Source: an uncultured Fodinibius sp. (GTDB lineage Bacteria; Bacteroidota; Rhodothermia; Balneolales; Balneolaceae). Taken from it: a stretch of 64,000 nucleotides of DNA. The notes beneath the pieces were generated by a model. It was not told the DNA's origin. It saw only the letters and a program-made list of their open reading frames with translations, and searched no databases. The stretch is taken from positions 62,001-126,000 of the forward strand of contig CAJXOG010000004.1 of assembly GCA_913057775.1 (NCBI GenBank). The letters are read 5' to 3'. Of the stretch, positions 36,704 through 47,482 are shown in pieces. Every line of letters begins with the position of its first letter. Positions within the stretch are counted from its first letter, which is position 1. The translations under genes and the position numbers were made by a program.

Positions 36704-38857
36704 ATGGATCGGTCACTTTTTGATCTAAACCCCAACCCTGTCCTTATCTATGATAAGGATTCGCTTGATATACTGGAAGCAAATGGTGCCTTTTTTGAAA
36801 AATATGGGTTTCAAAAAGATGAGCTCAAATCTTTGAATCTTCATGATTTGCGTCCAAAGGAAGCCAGTGAGGAGCTGCATCAGGCAATTGAGAATCGTGA
36901 AGATAATGAATCAAACCATATCGAAGTTGCTCGCCACCAAACCAAAGAAGGCCCCCTTATTTATGTGATGGTATCTTCACATCCCTATAAAAATGGATAC
37001 AAAAATGCTCGTATGGCGTTTGTCCATGATGTGACAGAACGTGTGGAAGCTGAAAAGAAAGCAAAACGGGCATTTGATGAGTTAAATCATCACGTAAACC
37101 ACAGCCCGCTGGCTATGATAAAATGGGATGCGGACTTTAATATTATTGAATGGTCACAAAGAGCAAAAGAGATAACCGGTTATCCCAAAAGTTTGGTTTT
37201 GGGGCATTCTCCGGAGGTATTTAATTTTCACGAAGATGATCTCCATGTGGTCAAAAGAAATATGAATTACCTCATCAGTGGCAAGGGTGACAAAACCCAC
37301 TTTGAGGTTAAAATGTACCATCAGGACGGTCATTTAATTGATCTTAGTATTCATACTTCTGTGATGCGAGATGACAGTGGTGATCTTATTTCTGTTCTTA
37401 CATTCATTGAAGATGTGACTGATGAGAAACAGGCGGAGATTCGGTATGAACGACTGTTTGAGAATGCCAATGACGGCATTTTTATTATGGATGGAGATGA
37501 GTTTGTTGAATGCAATACCCAAGTACTTAACATATTTGGGTTAAGTACAAAAAAACAGATTTTAGGAAAGTCGCCTATTGACTTTTCGCCTGAAGTTCAG
37601 CCCGATGGGCAAAAATCGGCTGGTAAGGCACATAAGAAAATTCAGAAAGCCCTTGAGGGAACACCACAAGTTTTTGAATGGCAGCATCAGACCTGGGATG
37701 GTAAAGCAGTTGATGTTGAGGTAAGCTTGAATCAATTGCAATTGGTCGACGATGTTTATGTACAGGCTATTGTACGGGATCTGACAGAGCAGAAAAAAGC
37801 GCAGGAGAAACTTAGAAAAAGTGAAGAGTTATTTAGAAAGCTGTTCCTTAAAGCACCCGGAGCTATGGTAATGATCGATACCAAAAACAGGGTGCAGAAA
37901 GTTAATAAAAGTTTCGAGGAACTTTTTGGTTATGATGAAAAGGAGTTGCTGAATGAGGATATTGATGAAATAATTGTTGGTGAAGAGGATGATCAAATTG
38001 TACCTCGAATGCCTGACGAAGGGTTTGAGAAGGATAAGTTTTATACCGATATCGTCAGGTATACCAAGAAGGGCGAAAAACTTAACCTTTTATTAGGTGC
38101 TATCCCTGTTTATTTAGATGATGACCCGATTGCCGGTTTTGGTATTTACGTCGATATTACCGAGCAGAAGAAATATCAGGAGCAGTTAAAGCAGTCGGTC
38201 AAAGAAAAACAAGTGTTGTTGGAGGAGATTCATCACAGGGTGAAAAATAATCTGGCAATTATTTCCGGGATGCTGCAGCTACAAGCATTTGAGGCTGATA
38301 ATGAGGAAATAAGAAATGCGCTAAATGATGGTCAGCTACGGATACAGTCAATCGGCATTGTGCATGAGCTGTTGTATCAATCAGAGAACTTTGTTGATAT
38401 CTCCTTTGAAGAATATATATCAAAATTGATCGATACGATTAAAAATACGCTGCCATTTAATCATCAGCATATTGATGTGAAGGTGGATACCGGGGATGTT
38501 CTGATGGATATTAATCAGGCCATACCAACTGCAATCCTCATCAACGAGCTGGTGACAAATGCCTATAAGCATGCATTTGATGACGATCAGCCGGGGACAA
38601 TAGAGATTCTACTTAGGGAATATGATCAGGAAATTTCTATCATGGTACGTGATGATGGCAAAGGATTACCGGAAGATTTTTTGGTGGAGGACCATGCTTC
38701 AATTGGTATGAACTTGATAGAAACCTTGACTAATCAGCTTGAAGGGGAACTTTCTTACACCTCCGATAAGGGAACAGAATTTAAGGTTGTTTTTGAAAGT
38801 AAGAAACAAACCGGCAGCGGAAGCATACTGCTTTCCAATGGCAATGGTACAAGTTAA
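36704..38857 (+). CDS. Multi-PAS sensor histidine kinase (HisKA_2 type)
   Basis: A 717-residue soluble sensor kinase with four PAS domains in series (~1-115, 125-245, 248-370, 378-498), several with the DVTE/DLTEQKKA-type ends. The HisKA_2 dimerisation domain has the phospho-acceptor EEIHHRVKNNLAIISGMLQLQ (near residue 510), and a HATPase_c domain (~600-705) has INELVTNAYKHAF (N box) and VRDDGKGLP (G1). There is no membrane segment, so the signal is intracellular. No response regulator is adjacent. Its stop overlaps that of convergent coaBC by a few bases. Confidence 0.9.
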   Translation: MDRSLFDLNPNPVLIYDKDSLDILEANGAFFEKYGFQKDELKSLNLHDLRPKEASEELHQAIENREDNESNHIEVARHQTKEGPLIYVMVSSHPYKNGYKNARMAFVHDVTERVEAEKKAKRAFDELNHHVNHSPLAMIKWDADFNIIEWSQRAKEITGYPKSLVLGHSPEVFNFHEDDLHVVKRNMNYLISGKGDKTHFEVKMYHQDGHLIDLSIHTSVMRDDSGDLISVLTFIEDVTDEKQAEIRYERLFENANDGIFIMDGDEFVECNTQVLNIFGLSTKKQILGKSPIDFSPEVQPDGQKSAGKAHKKIQKALEGTPQVFEWQHQTWDGKAVDVEVSLNQLQLVDDVYVQAIVRDLTEQKKAQEKLRKSEELFRKLFLKAPGAMVMIDTKNRVQKVNKSFEELFGYDEKELLNEDIDEIIVGEEDDQIVPRMPDEGFEKDKFYTDIVRYTKKGEKLNLLLGAIPVYLDDDPIAGFGIYVDITEQKKYQEQLKQSVKEKQVLLEEIHHRVKNNLAIISGMLQLQAFEADNEEIRNALNDGQLRIQSIGIVHELLYQSENFVDISFEEYISKLIDTIKNTLPFNHQHIDVKVDTGDVLMDINQAIPTAILINELVTNAYKHAFDDDQPGTIEILLREYDQEISIMVRDDGKGLPEDFLVEDHASIGMNLIETLTNQLEGELSYTSDKGTEFKVVFESKKQTGSGSILLSNGNGTS

Positions 38858-40056
38858 CTATTCTTAAAGATATGAGATAACGTTTGTCGGGCAACGTCAG
38901 ATTTTAATCCTTCTATCTGTATTGTGTCTTTTTTTCCAATCAGATGCACCTTATTTTTGTCGGATTCAAAACCTGACTCATCTTCATTGAGGGAATTTGC
39001 TATAATCCAGTCGGCCTTCTTTTTTTCAAGTTTAGCCTGGGCGTTTTCAAGTAGATTTTCGGTCTCCATTGCAAAGCCAATGAGCACCTGTTCACGTTTT
39101 TTATGGTCTCCGAGCCAAGCAAGAATATCAGGGGTTTGCTTAAGCTTAATGGATGAGTCAGCCTTATCTTTTTTTACTTTTTGGGCATGAACTTCTTCAG
39201 GAGAAAAATCAGAAACGGCTGCAGCCATAATCACTACATCGGCATCGGCATGCTTTTGTACCTGCTCGAAAAGTTCTTGGGTCGATTCAATTTCTATGGT
39301 AGCTATTCCGGTAGGTTTGGATAAGGAAATGGGGCCGTGAATAAGGATGACTTCTGCCCCCATTTGCGCTGCTGCCTCGGCCATAGCAAAGCCCATTTTA
39401 CCGGAACTGGGATTGGAGATAAACCGAACGGGATCAATATGTTCCCGGGTTGGCCCTGCAGTAACGACCACTTTTTTACCGGATAGGGGACCTTCTGATT
39501 TATTCTTTTTTAGAACAGCACTACATTTTTCGAGAATAAGATCTGTTTCGGGCAGGCGTCCCTTTCCTTCCAATCCACTGGCCAAATAGCCTTCTTCCGG
39601 TTCCAGAACGTGATAGCCAAATTCCTGAACGGTGTCCAGGTTTTTTTGTACGGCAGGGGACGCAAACATTTCTCCATCCATAGTTGGGCAGATAAGTAGC
39701 GGACAACGTGCAGCTAATACCGTTGAAGTAAGCATGTTATCAGCTGCACCGGTCGCAATCTTAGCAAGAGTATTAGCTGTGCAGGGAGCAATCACAAAAA
39801 TATCAGCCCATTCGCCCCAGGAAATATGCTGTGTCCATGATTCAGTTGCCGATTCATTTTCAGGAAAAACATCAACAGCAACTTCGTGCTTAGAAAGAGA
39901 AGAAAAGGTTTCGGTGCCTACAAACCGAGTAGCAGCGGGCGTCATCGTAACGCGCACTTCGGCACCAGCTTTTTGTAAGGCACGCAAAAGAAAAGCAGCC
40001 TTATAGGCTGCAATTCCTCCGGTAACACCCAGTATTATCCGTTTGCCGGATAACAT
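38854..40056 (-). CDS. coaBC: Phosphopantothenoylcysteine decarboxylase / phosphopantothenate-cysteine ligase
   Basis: A 400-residue bifunctional enzyme of coenzyme A synthesis. The N-terminal flavin-dependent CoaC part (~1-180) starts [20 protein letters not shown] and has the histidine in [31 protein letters not shown], and PTMDGEMF in place of the usual PxMNxxM motif. The C-terminal CoaB part (~188-395) begins [36 protein letters not shown] and keeps AAAVSDF. It follows rpoZ by 3 bases in the yicC-gmk-rpoZ-coaBC unit. Confidence 0.94.
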   Translation of the reverse strand: MLSGKRIILGVTGGIAAYKAAFLLRALQKAGAEVRVTMTPAATRFVGTETFSSLSKHEVAVDVFPENESATESWTQHISWGEWADIFVIAPCTANTLAKIATGAADNMLTSTVLAARCPLLICPTMDGEMFASPAVQKNLDTVQEFGYHVLEPEEGYLASGLEGKGRLPETDLILEKCSAVLKKNKSEGPLSGKKVVVTAGPTREHIDPVRFISNPSSGKMGFAMAEAAAQMGAEVILIHGPISLSKPTGIATIEIESTQELFEQVQKHADADVVIMAAAVSDFSPEEVHAQKVKKDKADSSIKLKQTPDILAWLGDHKKREQVLIGFAMETENLLENAQAKLEKKKADWIIANSLNEDESGFESDKNKVHLIGKKDTIQIEGLKSDVARQTLSHIFKNS

Positions 40057-40059
40057 AAA

Positions 40060-40353
40060 TTAATCTTCTTCTTGTGGATAACGGAAATAAACTTCTCCTT
40101 TGCGCATCTCTTCAATAGCGCGCTGTGTGGAGTGGTTCCGCTTCTCAAACTCTTTTGAGATGTTTTCCTGTTCCTCGTTAAAGGTGAACTCGTCGTCATC
40201 CTCAAAACCTTCGAAGTACTTCAGTTTTTCGTCAAGTTCAAGCTTTTCCTGAGCCGCTATTTGACGTGCTCGTTTAGACATGATTGTAATCAGCTCGTAC
40301 TGATTACCGGTGTCCTTATTCAGCTTTTCAATATCTAATGTTTTAATACCCAT
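40060..40353 (-). CDS. rpoZ: RNA polymerase omega subunit
   Basis: A 97-residue RpoZ/Rpb6-fold protein that helps assemble RNA polymerase. The conserved core NQYELITIMSKRARQIA is near residues 17-33, and RAIEEMRKGEVYFRYP is near the end. The insert between them is acidic and longer than in E. coli, as in other Bacteroidota. The position between gmk and coaBC supports the call strongly. Confidence 0.9.
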   Translation of the reverse strand: MGIKTLDIEKLNKDTGNQYELITIMSKRARQIAAQEKLELDEKLKYFEGFEDDDEFTFNEEQENISKEFEKRNHSTQRAIEEMRKGEVYFRYPQEED

Positions 40354-40368
40354 GTTGGAATCCAGCTT

Positions 40369-40947
40369 TTAGTCAGTGATAAAGGGTTCTATAATATTCT
40401 TGACTTCTGTATATGCTTTTTCAAGATCGTCATTAACAACAGAATAATCGAAGCGGTCGGCATATTTTATTTCCATTTCTGCACGTTTTAGCCGCTGTTG
40501 CAGTGAGCTTTCTGTTTCACTGCCTCGCTTAGAGAGCCTGTTTTTGAGCTCCTTCAACGAGGGCGGTTCAATAAAAATGGAAATGGCGCCCGAGTTGTAG
40601 AGCCGCTGAACATTAAGGGCTCCCTTCACTTCGATATCAAGCAAGGGAAAATACCCAGATTCCACCAGTTTATCAACTTCAGATCGCAGGGTGCCGTAGC
40701 GGTTACCGCTGTAGTGCTCCCACTCCAGGAATTCTTCGTTTTCTATTTTTTGATCAAATTCGTTATCGCTTAAGAAGTAGTAATCTTCGCCATCTTTTTC
40801 ACCTTTCCGGGGTTTCCGTGTGGTGGCGGATACGGAAAACTGTATCTTTGGATACTCCGTAAGCAGACGCTGTGCGATAGTGGTTTTTCCGGCACCGCTG
40901 GGTGCTACGATTACAATAACTTTACCGGGTGTTGGACTTTTACTCAA
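40369..40947 (-). CDS. gmk: Guanylate kinase
   Basis: A 192-residue enzyme that phosphorylates GMP to GDP with ATP. It has the P-loop IVAPSGAGKTTIAQRL (~12-27), the GMP-binding VSATTRKPRKGEKDGEDYYFLS segment, EWEHYSGNRYGT and the lid SKRGSETESSLQQRL. Its start lies inside the end of the yicC gene (8-base overlap), so translation is probably coupled. Confidence 0.95.
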   Translation of the reverse strand: MSKSPTPGKVIVIVAPSGAGKTTIAQRLLTEYPKIQFSVSATTRKPRKGEKDGEDYYFLSDNEFDQKIENEEFLEWEHYSGNRYGTLRSEVDKLVESGYFPLLDIEVKGALNVQRLYNSGAISIFIEPPSLKELKNRLSKRGSETESSLQQRLKRAEMEIKYADRFDYSVVNDDLEKAYTEVKNIIEPFITD

Positions 40948-41821
40948 CGTTCTGAACCTGTTCTCGAATTTGTTCTAAACTTTCTTTGGCTTTGACAATA
41001 TACTGCGAGATTTCCGAGTCATTTGCTTTGGAGCCAATAGTATTAATTTCACGATTTATTTCCTGACTCAGGAAATTGAGTCGACGTCCTACAGCATTTT
41101 CATTGTTGACGGCTTCTCTGAAAAACTTGATGTGGGATTGCGTACGTACGATTTCCTCAGTGATATCCATCTTATCTACTAACACAGCCACTTCCATTTC
41201 CAAGCGGTCAGGATCAATTTTATCACTGTCGATTAGTTCGTTGATGCGTTCAATAAGATCTTCTTTAATCTCTTCGGAGCGTCCGTCCACTTTATCCATC
41301 ACGATATTCAACATTTTTTCAATGTGATCAATGCGCTGGTTGAGATCATTTTCAAGCTGACTTCCTTCTTGTAGGCGCATCTTCTTTAACTTATTGGCAG
41401 CATCTTTAACGGCTTGTTGAGAAAGAGCCCAAATTTGTTCTTTGGTCTCTTCATCATCTTCGCGGGACTCAAAAATGTCGTTGAATTCCAGAAATGTTTT
41501 CAGCGTGATAGGCTCTTCAATGCCGGCTGCTTCGCGAAGATCATTGAGCATCTCCTTATATCCTTGAACCAGATTTTCATTAAATGTGATTTCCGGTTCG
41601 CCGGTATCCGATTTATCAACACGAATTGACACATTCACCTTTCCCCGTTCCACATGCTGCTGCAGGATTTCTTTAATATCCAGCTCTTTATCCTGTAATG
41701 ATTGTGGCAGGCGCAATGAGATATCCAGGTAGCGGCTGTTTACCGATTTAAGTTCAACTGTTACAGCAATACCGTTTTCTGAAGCTTCGCCGCGACCGAA
41801 GCCCGTCATCGATGTAATCAT
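40940..41821 (-). CDS. yicC: YicC family endoribonuclease
   Basis: A 293-residue YicC/YloC protein; members are endoribonucleases that affect mRNA and small-RNA turnover. It starts with the invariant MITSMTGFGRGEA, followed by ELKSVNSRYLDISLRLP, and ends with GRRLNFLSQEINREINTIGSKANDSEISQYIVKAKESLEQIREQVQNVE. Length is typical. It is the first gene of the unit with gmk, rpoZ and coaBC, an order also found in other phyla. Confidence 0.94.
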   Translation of the reverse strand: MITSMTGFGRGEASENGIAVTVELKSVNSRYLDISLRLPQSLQDKELDIKEILQQHVERGKVNVSIRVDKSDTGEPEITFNENLVQGYKEMLNDLREAAGIEEPITLKTFLEFNDIFESREDDEETKEQIWALSQQAVKDAANKLKKMRLQEGSQLENDLNQRIDHIEKMLNIVMDKVDGRSEEIKEDLIERINELIDSDKIDPDRLEMEVAVLVDKMDITEEIVRTQSHIKFFREAVNNENAVGRRLNFLSQEINREINTIGSKANDSEISQYIVKAKESLEQIREQVQNVE

Positions 41822-41893
41822 AAAAAAGGATTCTGTATAAGGATTAGAAAGTCAGAAAAAGCATAAGATACGAAAGTAAGTTCCGGTTAAAAA

Positions 41894-43237
41894 TTACTGA
41901 ATCGAAGCTACAACTTCTTCAGCAAGTTCTTCTGCTTTTTCGGGCGATATGCCTTCGGAATATACGCGAATAATAGGTTCGGTATTGGATTTTCTGAGGT
42001 GCACCCATCCATCCTCAAAATCTATTTTTACGCCATCGGTTGTATCGGGATTATATTTTGCATACTCCGACTTTGCCTTTTCGAGCAGGGCATCACCGTC
42101 AACATCGGCCAACTGCATCTTACTTTTGCGCATATAATAATCGGGCAGGCTTTTGCGGTATTCATCTGCTGTGACATTACGTTCAGCCAGTAGTTGCAAA
42201 ATCATCGCTGTGCCTACCAGTGCATCGCGACCGTAGTGCAGATCGGGATTTATTACTCCGCCATTTCCCTCACCACCGATTACGGCATCAACCTCCTGCA
42301 TCTTTTTCACCACATTTATTTCTCCAACCGAAGAACGATGACATTTTTGTCCATATTTATTAGCTACATCTTCAGCTACTCGTGAAGAAGACAAGTTGGT
42401 GGCACAGGAACCCGCTTTTTTATCCAAGAGAAAATCGAAGGCGGCGGCCTGGGTGTACTCTTCTCCAAAGAGGTTGCCTTTATTAGTTACCAGTGCCAGC
42501 CGGTCTGCATCAGGATCAGTTACAATGCCAAGATCACAGTCTTTTTCTTTTACAAGCTCACAGATATCACCCAGATGCTCGGGTAATGGTTCAGCCACGT
42601 GTGCGAAGATACCAGAGGGTTCATCATTGATAGCATGAATAGTATCCACGCCGAGAGCCTCAAATAATTGGGGTAAACTCACGGCTCCGGTACCGTTTAC
42701 GGGATCAATAGCTACGGAGAAGTTTTTCGAAGCAATGAGATCGCGGTCAATATAGGGAAGGTTCAATATCTTTTGGATGTGATAATCCAACAGTTCATCG
42801 TCTTCGGTAATAGTCCCTATCTGGTCATATTTCTTGTAGGAATAGGATTGTTCTTCACTGATCTCGATAACCTTTTTGCCCTGACTATCATCCAGAAACT
42901 CGCTCTTGCTGTTTAACAGTTTTAGCGCATTCCATTCTTCGGGATTGTGACTGGCTGAGATAATAATAGCTCCATCAGCCTGATGTTTAAGTACCCCCAT
43001 TGCTACCGTAGGAGTTGGGGCAACCCCAACTTTGACCACATCACAGCCAACCGACTGGAGAACAGCGCAAACAATGTCTTCGCAAATTTGTCCGGTTACG
43101 CGGGTATCACGACCCACTACAATTTTTTCGCAGCCGGACCAGTGCCCGAAAGCAGCCGTAAAGCGTGTTAAATTTTCCGGTGTAAGATCGGTACCAAATA
43201 TGCCCCGGATGCCCGAGACCGAAATCATTAATGACAT
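41894..43237 (-). CDS. glmM: Phosphoglucosamine mutase / phosphohexomutase
   Basis: A 447-residue alpha-D-phosphohexomutase. It has the N-terminal VSGIRGIFG, the phosphoserine loop IIISASHNPEEWNALK (serine ~95), the metal-binding DPDADRLAL (~240), the sugar-binding GGEGNGGVINPDLHYGRDAL and the phosphate-binding RKSNTEPIIRVYSEG. It most likely makes glucosamine 1-phosphate for peptidoglycan and LPS, but phosphomannomutase activity cannot be excluded. It is followed upstream by a REP-like element. Confidence 0.85.
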   Translation of the reverse strand: MSLMISVSGIRGIFGTDLTPENLTRFTAAFGHWSGCEKIVVGRDTRVTGQICEDIVCAVLQSVGCDVVKVGVAPTPTVAMGVLKHQADGAIIISASHNPEEWNALKLLNSKSEFLDDSQGKKVIEISEEQSYSYKKYDQIGTITEDDELLDYHIQKILNLPYIDRDLIASKNFSVAIDPVNGTGAVSLPQLFEALGVDTIHAINDEPSGIFAHVAEPLPEHLGDICELVKEKDCDLGIVTDPDADRLALVTNKGNLFGEEYTQAAAFDFLLDKKAGSCATNLSSSRVAEDVANKYGQKCHRSSVGEINVVKKMQEVDAVIGGEGNGGVINPDLHYGRDALVGTAMILQLLAERNVTADEYRKSLPDYYMRKSKMQLADVDGDALLEKAKSEYAKYNPDTTDGVKIDFEDGWVHLRKSNTEPIIRVYSEGISPEKAEELAEEVVASIQ

Positions 43238-43253
43238 GGTTAGAATATTTTTG

Positions 43254-43315
43254 TGTCATGCTGAATTATTTCAGCATCAGTAAATGTAAGATCCTGAAAC
43301 AAGTACAGGATGACA
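43254..43315. repeat. REP-like palindromic element, copy A
   Basis: A 62-base element bounded by TGTCAT and its complement ATGACA. It contains two hairpins: ATGCTGAA/TTCAGCAT (43258-43265, 43270-43277) and ATCCTG/CAGGAT (43291-43296, 43306-43311). Its minus strand begins TGTCATCCTG and resembles copy B near 47.5 kb. Confidence 0.6.
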
Positions 43316-43347
43316 TGAGGTTTGAAATTTAGGTATTGGAAAAAGAT

Positions 43348-43896
43348 TTATTTCCTGTCAGGCTTCCAGGTTTCTTCGCGCACACCAGCATGTTTATTTT
43401 CGTAGCGGGCCATCACAAAAAGGAAATCTGACAACCGGTTGAGAAATTTAATACAATTTTCAGAGATATTATCTGATTTTGAACAAGCAACTGTTGCCCG
43501 TTCGGCGCGGCGGCAAATAGTTCGGGCCACGTGCAGCGTTGCCCCCGACTGGGAGCCTCCAGGCAAAATAAAATTCTTTAGGCTTTCGAGATCCTCTTCA
43601 AGCTCATCAATAGCATCTTCTAAAAAGGAAACATCATCTTCAGAAATACGGTCGATTCGAGTTTTTGATGATGGGGGAGTGGCTAGATCAGCACCGAGCG
43701 TAAAAAGCATCTCCTGAACCTTACGCAAGTATTTCGTGCCGACATCCGAAAGCTCATAGCTGGCAGCTAATCCTACAAAGGAGTTAAGTTCGTCTACTGT
43801 TCCATAGGCTTCAATGCGCTCGTTTGATTTCGGCACCCGCGTTCCGCCAAAGAGTGAGGTTTCTCCTGAATCACCTTTTTTAGTATAGATTTTCAT
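43348..43896 (-). CDS. Cob(I)yrinic acid a,c-diamide adenosyltransferase (PduO type)
   Basis: A 182-residue PduO-type ATP:corrinoid adenosyltransferase that attaches the adenosyl group to cob(I)alamin. It has the N-terminal ATP-binding KIYTKKGDSGETSLFGGTRVPKSNERIEAYGTVDELNSFVG, then FILPGGSQSGATLHVARTICRRAERATV and the C-terminal FLNRLSDFLFVMARYEN. No other cobamide synthesis genes are in the window, so it may serve salvage. It stands alone on the minus strand. Confidence 0.93.
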   Translation of the reverse strand: MKIYTKKGDSGETSLFGGTRVPKSNERIEAYGTVDELNSFVGLAASYELSDVGTKYLRKVQEMLFTLGADLATPPSSKTRIDRISEDDVSFLEDAIDELEEDLESLKNFILPGGSQSGATLHVARTICRRAERATVACSKSDNISENCIKFLNRLSDFLFVMARYENKHAGVREETWKPDRK

Positions 43897-43972
43897 GATG
43901 TGTTGTTAGTCTCTGAAATTTGATGACTAAAAGTACGGAGCAAGAAGCAGATTTTCAGGTTTATTATCAGCC

Positions 43973-44596
43973 TTAATTGTTACTCATTGTTACATAGCCG
44001 CTTCCTAAGCGTTCCGAAGTAACGCCGGTATGTTCCAGCTTTTCAAGTGCATCCCAAAAAGGCTCGGCTTGATCCGATCGACAAGCCATTTTTATAGTTA
44101 CTTTTTCTAAATATTGTGCATCGATTTCTTTGAGATCAAAACGGCTTTTTAGCTGATCTATCTCTTTTTGCTGATCATAGGGATAGGTAATCTCTACGTT
44201 TTCTGTGGGTATTATAGTACTGCGTTCAGCTTTTTCGAGGCACAGTTCGGCCGATCGACCGTATGCCTGAATCAAGCCTGATGTTCCTAAATTTGTGCCT
44301 CCGTAATACCGTACAACGATACATCCACAATTAACCATTTCGTAGGATTTTAACTTATTTAAAATTGGTTTGCCGGCCGTGCCGCCGGGCTCTCCGTCAT
44401 CCTGCGAAAATTCTTCTATGTTGGTGGGATTACTGCGCCAAGCATAGCAATGGTGGGTGGCGTCGGGATATTTTGACTTAATTTCATCCAGTTTATACTC
44501 AAAATCTTCTTTGGATGAAATAGGGAATAGGTGGCCAATGAATTTTGAGCCTTTTTCACGAAAAGAATTTTGTGTTATCTGTGTAATCGTATACAA
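43973..44596 (-). CDS. YigZ/IMPACT family protein
   Basis: A 207-residue member of the UPF0029/IMPACT family. The N-terminal domain contains FREKGSKFIGHLFPI, ATHHCYAWR, EFSQDDGEPGGTAGKPIL and VVRYYGGTNLGTSGLIQAYGRSA; a smaller C-terminal ferredoxin-like domain follows. The eukaryotic relative IMPACT regulates the GCN2 kinase; the bacterial function is unsettled. It is divergent from sdhC and transcribed alone. Confidence 0.88.
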   Translation of the reverse strand: MYTITQITQNSFREKGSKFIGHLFPISSKEDFEYKLDEIKSKYPDATHHCYAWRSNPTNIEEFSQDDGEPGGTAGKPILNKLKSYEMVNCGCIVVRYYGGTNLGTSGLIQAYGRSAELCLEKAERSTIIPTENVEITYPYDQQKEIDQLKSRFDLKEIDAQYLEKVTIKMACRSDQAEPFWDALEKLEHTGVTSERLGSGYVTMSNN

Positions 44597-44823
44597 TACA
44601 GAAATTATTTACTTGCGATAAATGTTAATGAGTAACAGTTAAATAGGTTCAAATATAGACATTCAATTTAGAACATTTCTGAATAAGATTTTACCCGTAA
44701 AACAACGTCCCTGAACCTTGCCTTTTTACCCATTAAAACACATCTTCAACTCCTTGGATTAGGAGTCCGAACGTTGGCGCTTTTGCAGCGGTTCTAACAA
44801 TAGATTAAATATTATCAGTTACA

Positions 44824-45531
44824 ATGCCATCATTTTTAGACGCGCTAAAATCTCAGGTTGGTCGCAAGATATTAACGGGCGTAACCGGAGTGGGATTAAT
44901 TATCTTTATAATCTTCCACTTGGCTACGAACCTTCAGGTTTTTGGGGATGTTCATGCCTTTAATGAGGCTGCCCATGCGCTTGAAAGTATGGGATGGTTG
45001 TTATATGTCCTTGAAGCTGGTTTGGCAATAGCTTTTCTTTTGCACGCCTATGTGGGAATTTCAATATGGTGGAATCGTCGTAAGGCCCGCCCCGAAGGTT
45101 ATGAGAAGTATCAGAGTAAAGGTGGCTCGAGCCATATGTCGTGGGCTTCCAGGTCTATGATTTTTACCGGTATCGTTTTGCTGGTATTTTTAGTCATTCA
45201 TATTGATACTTTTAAATTTGGAGCTACTGAAATGGTTACGTTGCCAGGTGGTGAAGAAGCGCGTGACCTTAAAGGGCTCATGCTTTCTACCTTTCAACAG
45301 CCGCTCTATGCTTTTGGATATACCGCAGTTATGATACTGCTAGGGTTTCACTTGGGACATGGTTTTTGGAGCGCCTTTACTTCGCTTACGATGAAGCACA
45401 ATAAATATTCTGCATTAATTTACACTGTTGGTGTTATTTTTGCCGTGCTGATGGCGGTTGGATTTCTCTTTATTCCACTTTATATCTATTTCGGCGAAGG
45501 CTGTGAAGCAGCTCTCATTCTGTGCCAATAA
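44824..45531 (+). CDS. sdhC: Succinate dehydrogenase cytochrome b558 subunit
   Basis: A 235-residue membrane anchor of the type B (b558) family, with five membrane helices and histidines expected to ligate two hemes (FHLATNL, HAYVGISIWWNRRKA, VIHIDTFKFG, FHLGHGFWSAF). It passes electrons to menaquinone. There is no separate sdhD, as usual for this type. It is the first gene of sdhCAB, 27 bases ahead of sdhA. Confidence 0.92.
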   Translation: MPSFLDALKSQVGRKILTGVTGVGLIIFIIFHLATNLQVFGDVHAFNEAAHALESMGWLLYVLEAGLAIAFLLHAYVGISIWWNRRKARPEGYEKYQSKGGSSHMSWASRSMIFTGIVLLVFLVIHIDTFKFGATEMVTLPGGEEARDLKGLMLSTFQQPLYAFGYTAVMILLGFHLGHGFWSAFTSLTMKHNKYSALIYTVGVIFAVLMAVGFLFIPLYIYFGEGCEAALILCQ

Positions 45532-45558
45532 TCATTTTGCAAATTCACTTTTAGACTT

Positions 45559-47478
45559 ATGAATTTAGACTCAAAAGTTCCTTCCGGACCGCTCAAAAAT
45601 AAATGGTCCAAGCATTTGAATGATATAAAACTTGTTGCCCCCAACAATAAGCGTAAACACGATGTTATTGTTGTTGGTACGGGTTTGGCTGGTGGATCTG
45701 CTGCTGCAAGTCTGGCAGAGCTGGGATATAACGTAAAGAGTTTCTGTATCCAGGATTCTGCTCGCCGTGCTCACAGTATTGCTGCCCAGGGGGGAATTAA
45801 TGCTGCCAAGAATTATCCCAATGATGGCGATACCATTTGGCGCTTGTTTTATGATACAATTAAAGGAGGAGACTACCGCTCTCGTGAATCTAATACCTAT
45901 CGATTGGCCGAGATTTCAAATGAAATTATCGACCAAGCCGTAGCGCAGGGCGTACCATTTGCGCGTGAATACGGCGGGTTGCTTGCCAATCGTTCATTTG
46001 GTGGTGCGCAGGTTTCCAGAACGTTTTACGCTCGGGGGCAAACGGGTCAGCAGTTGTTGCTGGGAGCTTATCAAGCAATGATGCGGCAGGTTCATGAAGG
46101 CAAAATTGAGATGCATACCCGCCACGAAATGCTTGACCTCGTGATTATCGACGGAAAGGCACGTGGTATTGTTACCCGTGATCTTGTTTCAGGTGAAATT
46201 CAACGTTGGATGGCTGATGCAGTTGTATTGGCCAGTGGGGGATATGGCAATGCTTTCTATCTTTCCACTAATGCAAAGAATTCGAACGTAACGGCGGCGT
46301 GGCGCTGCCATAAACGCGGAGCGGCATTTGCTAATCCTTGTTATGTACAGATTCACCCGACTTGTATTCCGGTTTCCGGGGATTATCAGTCCAAACTTAC
46401 GCTGATGAGTGAGAGTCTTCGTAATGACGGACGAGTATGGGTACCTAAGGACAAAGAAGATGACCGTCATCCCAATGATATTCCTGAAGATGAGCGTTAC
46501 TACTATTTAGAAGAAAAATATCCGGCATTCGGGAATCTGGTGCCTCGTGATGTGGCTTCCAGAAATGCCAAGATTGTCTGTGATGAAGGCATGGGCGTTG
46601 GTCAAACGGGACGAGCTGTTTATCTCGATTTCCGCGATGCTATTAAACGCGAAGGCCAAAAGGCGATATCTGACAAGTACGGCAACCTTTTTGAGATGTA
46701 CGAAAATATTACCGATGACAACCCTTATGAAGAACCAATGCGGATTTTTCCCGCCGTACATTATACCATGGGTGGTCTCTGGGTTGATTATAATCTGCAA
46801 AGTAACATACCCGGATTATTTGTAGCCGGTGAAGCGAATTTCTCCGATCACGGAGCCAATCGACTGGGAGCAAGTGCACTCATGCAGGGGCTTTCCGATG
46901 GATATTTCATTATCCCTTACACTATTGGAAATTATATCGCTGATACTGATCTCGATGAAGTTAGTAAGGATCATGAAGCTTTTGATGAAGCAGCAAACAA
47001 CGCTCAGTCCCAAATTGACAAGTTGTTCGATGTGGATGGTGATAAAAGTGTGGTTGAATTCCATCGCGAGCTGGGACAGATTATGTGGGATAAGGTCGGA
47101 ATTTCGCGAAGTGAAGAAGGACTCAAGGAAGCGATTAGCGAAATTCAAGATCTCAGAGAAGAGTTCTGGAATAATGTTCGTGTTCCGGGCGAATCATCCA
47201 ATTACAACAAGTACTTGGAGTTTGCCGGTCGCGTAGCTGACTTTCTCGAGTTAGGTGAACTAATGGCGAAAGATGCCTTGCATCGTGATGAATCATGTGG
47301 TTGTCATCTACGGGCGGAACATCAAACCGAAGAAGGGGAAGCGCTCCGTAACGACGAAGATTATTCTTACGTAGCGGCTTGGGAGTTCCAAGGCGTAAAT
47401 GGTGAACTTCAGGAAGAGCTGCACAAAGAAGATCTGGAATTTGATTTTGTAGAACTGAAGCAACGTAGTTATAAATGA
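45559..47478 (+). CDS. sdhA: Succinate dehydrogenase flavoprotein subunit
   Basis: A 639-residue SdhA/FrdA. It has the FAD-binding [20 protein letters not shown] (~36-55), the flavin-attachment region [43 protein letters not shown] and [30 protein letters not shown]. It oxidises succinate to fumarate in the TCA cycle or can act in reverse. The gap to sdhB (76 bases) contains a REP-like element, unusual within an operon. Confidence 0.96.
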   Translation: MNLDSKVPSGPLKNKWSKHLNDIKLVAPNNKRKHDVIVVGTGLAGGSAAASLAELGYNVKSFCIQDSARRAHSIAAQGGINAAKNYPNDGDTIWRLFYDTIKGGDYRSRESNTYRLAEISNEIIDQAVAQGVPFAREYGGLLANRSFGGAQVSRTFYARGQTGQQLLLGAYQAMMRQVHEGKIEMHTRHEMLDLVIIDGKARGIVTRDLVSGEIQRWMADAVVLASGGYGNAFYLSTNAKNSNVTAAWRCHKRGAAFANPCYVQIHPTCIPVSGDYQSKLTLMSESLRNDGRVWVPKDKEDDRHPNDIPEDERYYYLEEKYPAFGNLVPRDVASRNAKIVCDEGMGVGQTGRAVYLDFRDAIKREGQKAISDKYGNLFEMYENITDDNPYEEPMRIFPAVHYTMGGLWVDYNLQSNIPGLFVAGEANFSDHGANRLGASALMQGLSDGYFIIPYTIGNYIADTDLDEVSKDHEAFDEAANNAQSQIDKLFDVDGDKSVVEFHRELGQIMWDKVGISRSEEGLKEAISEIQDLREEFWNNVRVPGESSNYNKYLEFAGRVADFLELGELMAKDALHRDESCGCHLRAEHQTEEGEALRNDEDYSYVAAWEFQGVNGELQEELHKEDLEFDFVELKQRSYK

Positions 47479-47482
47479 CGAA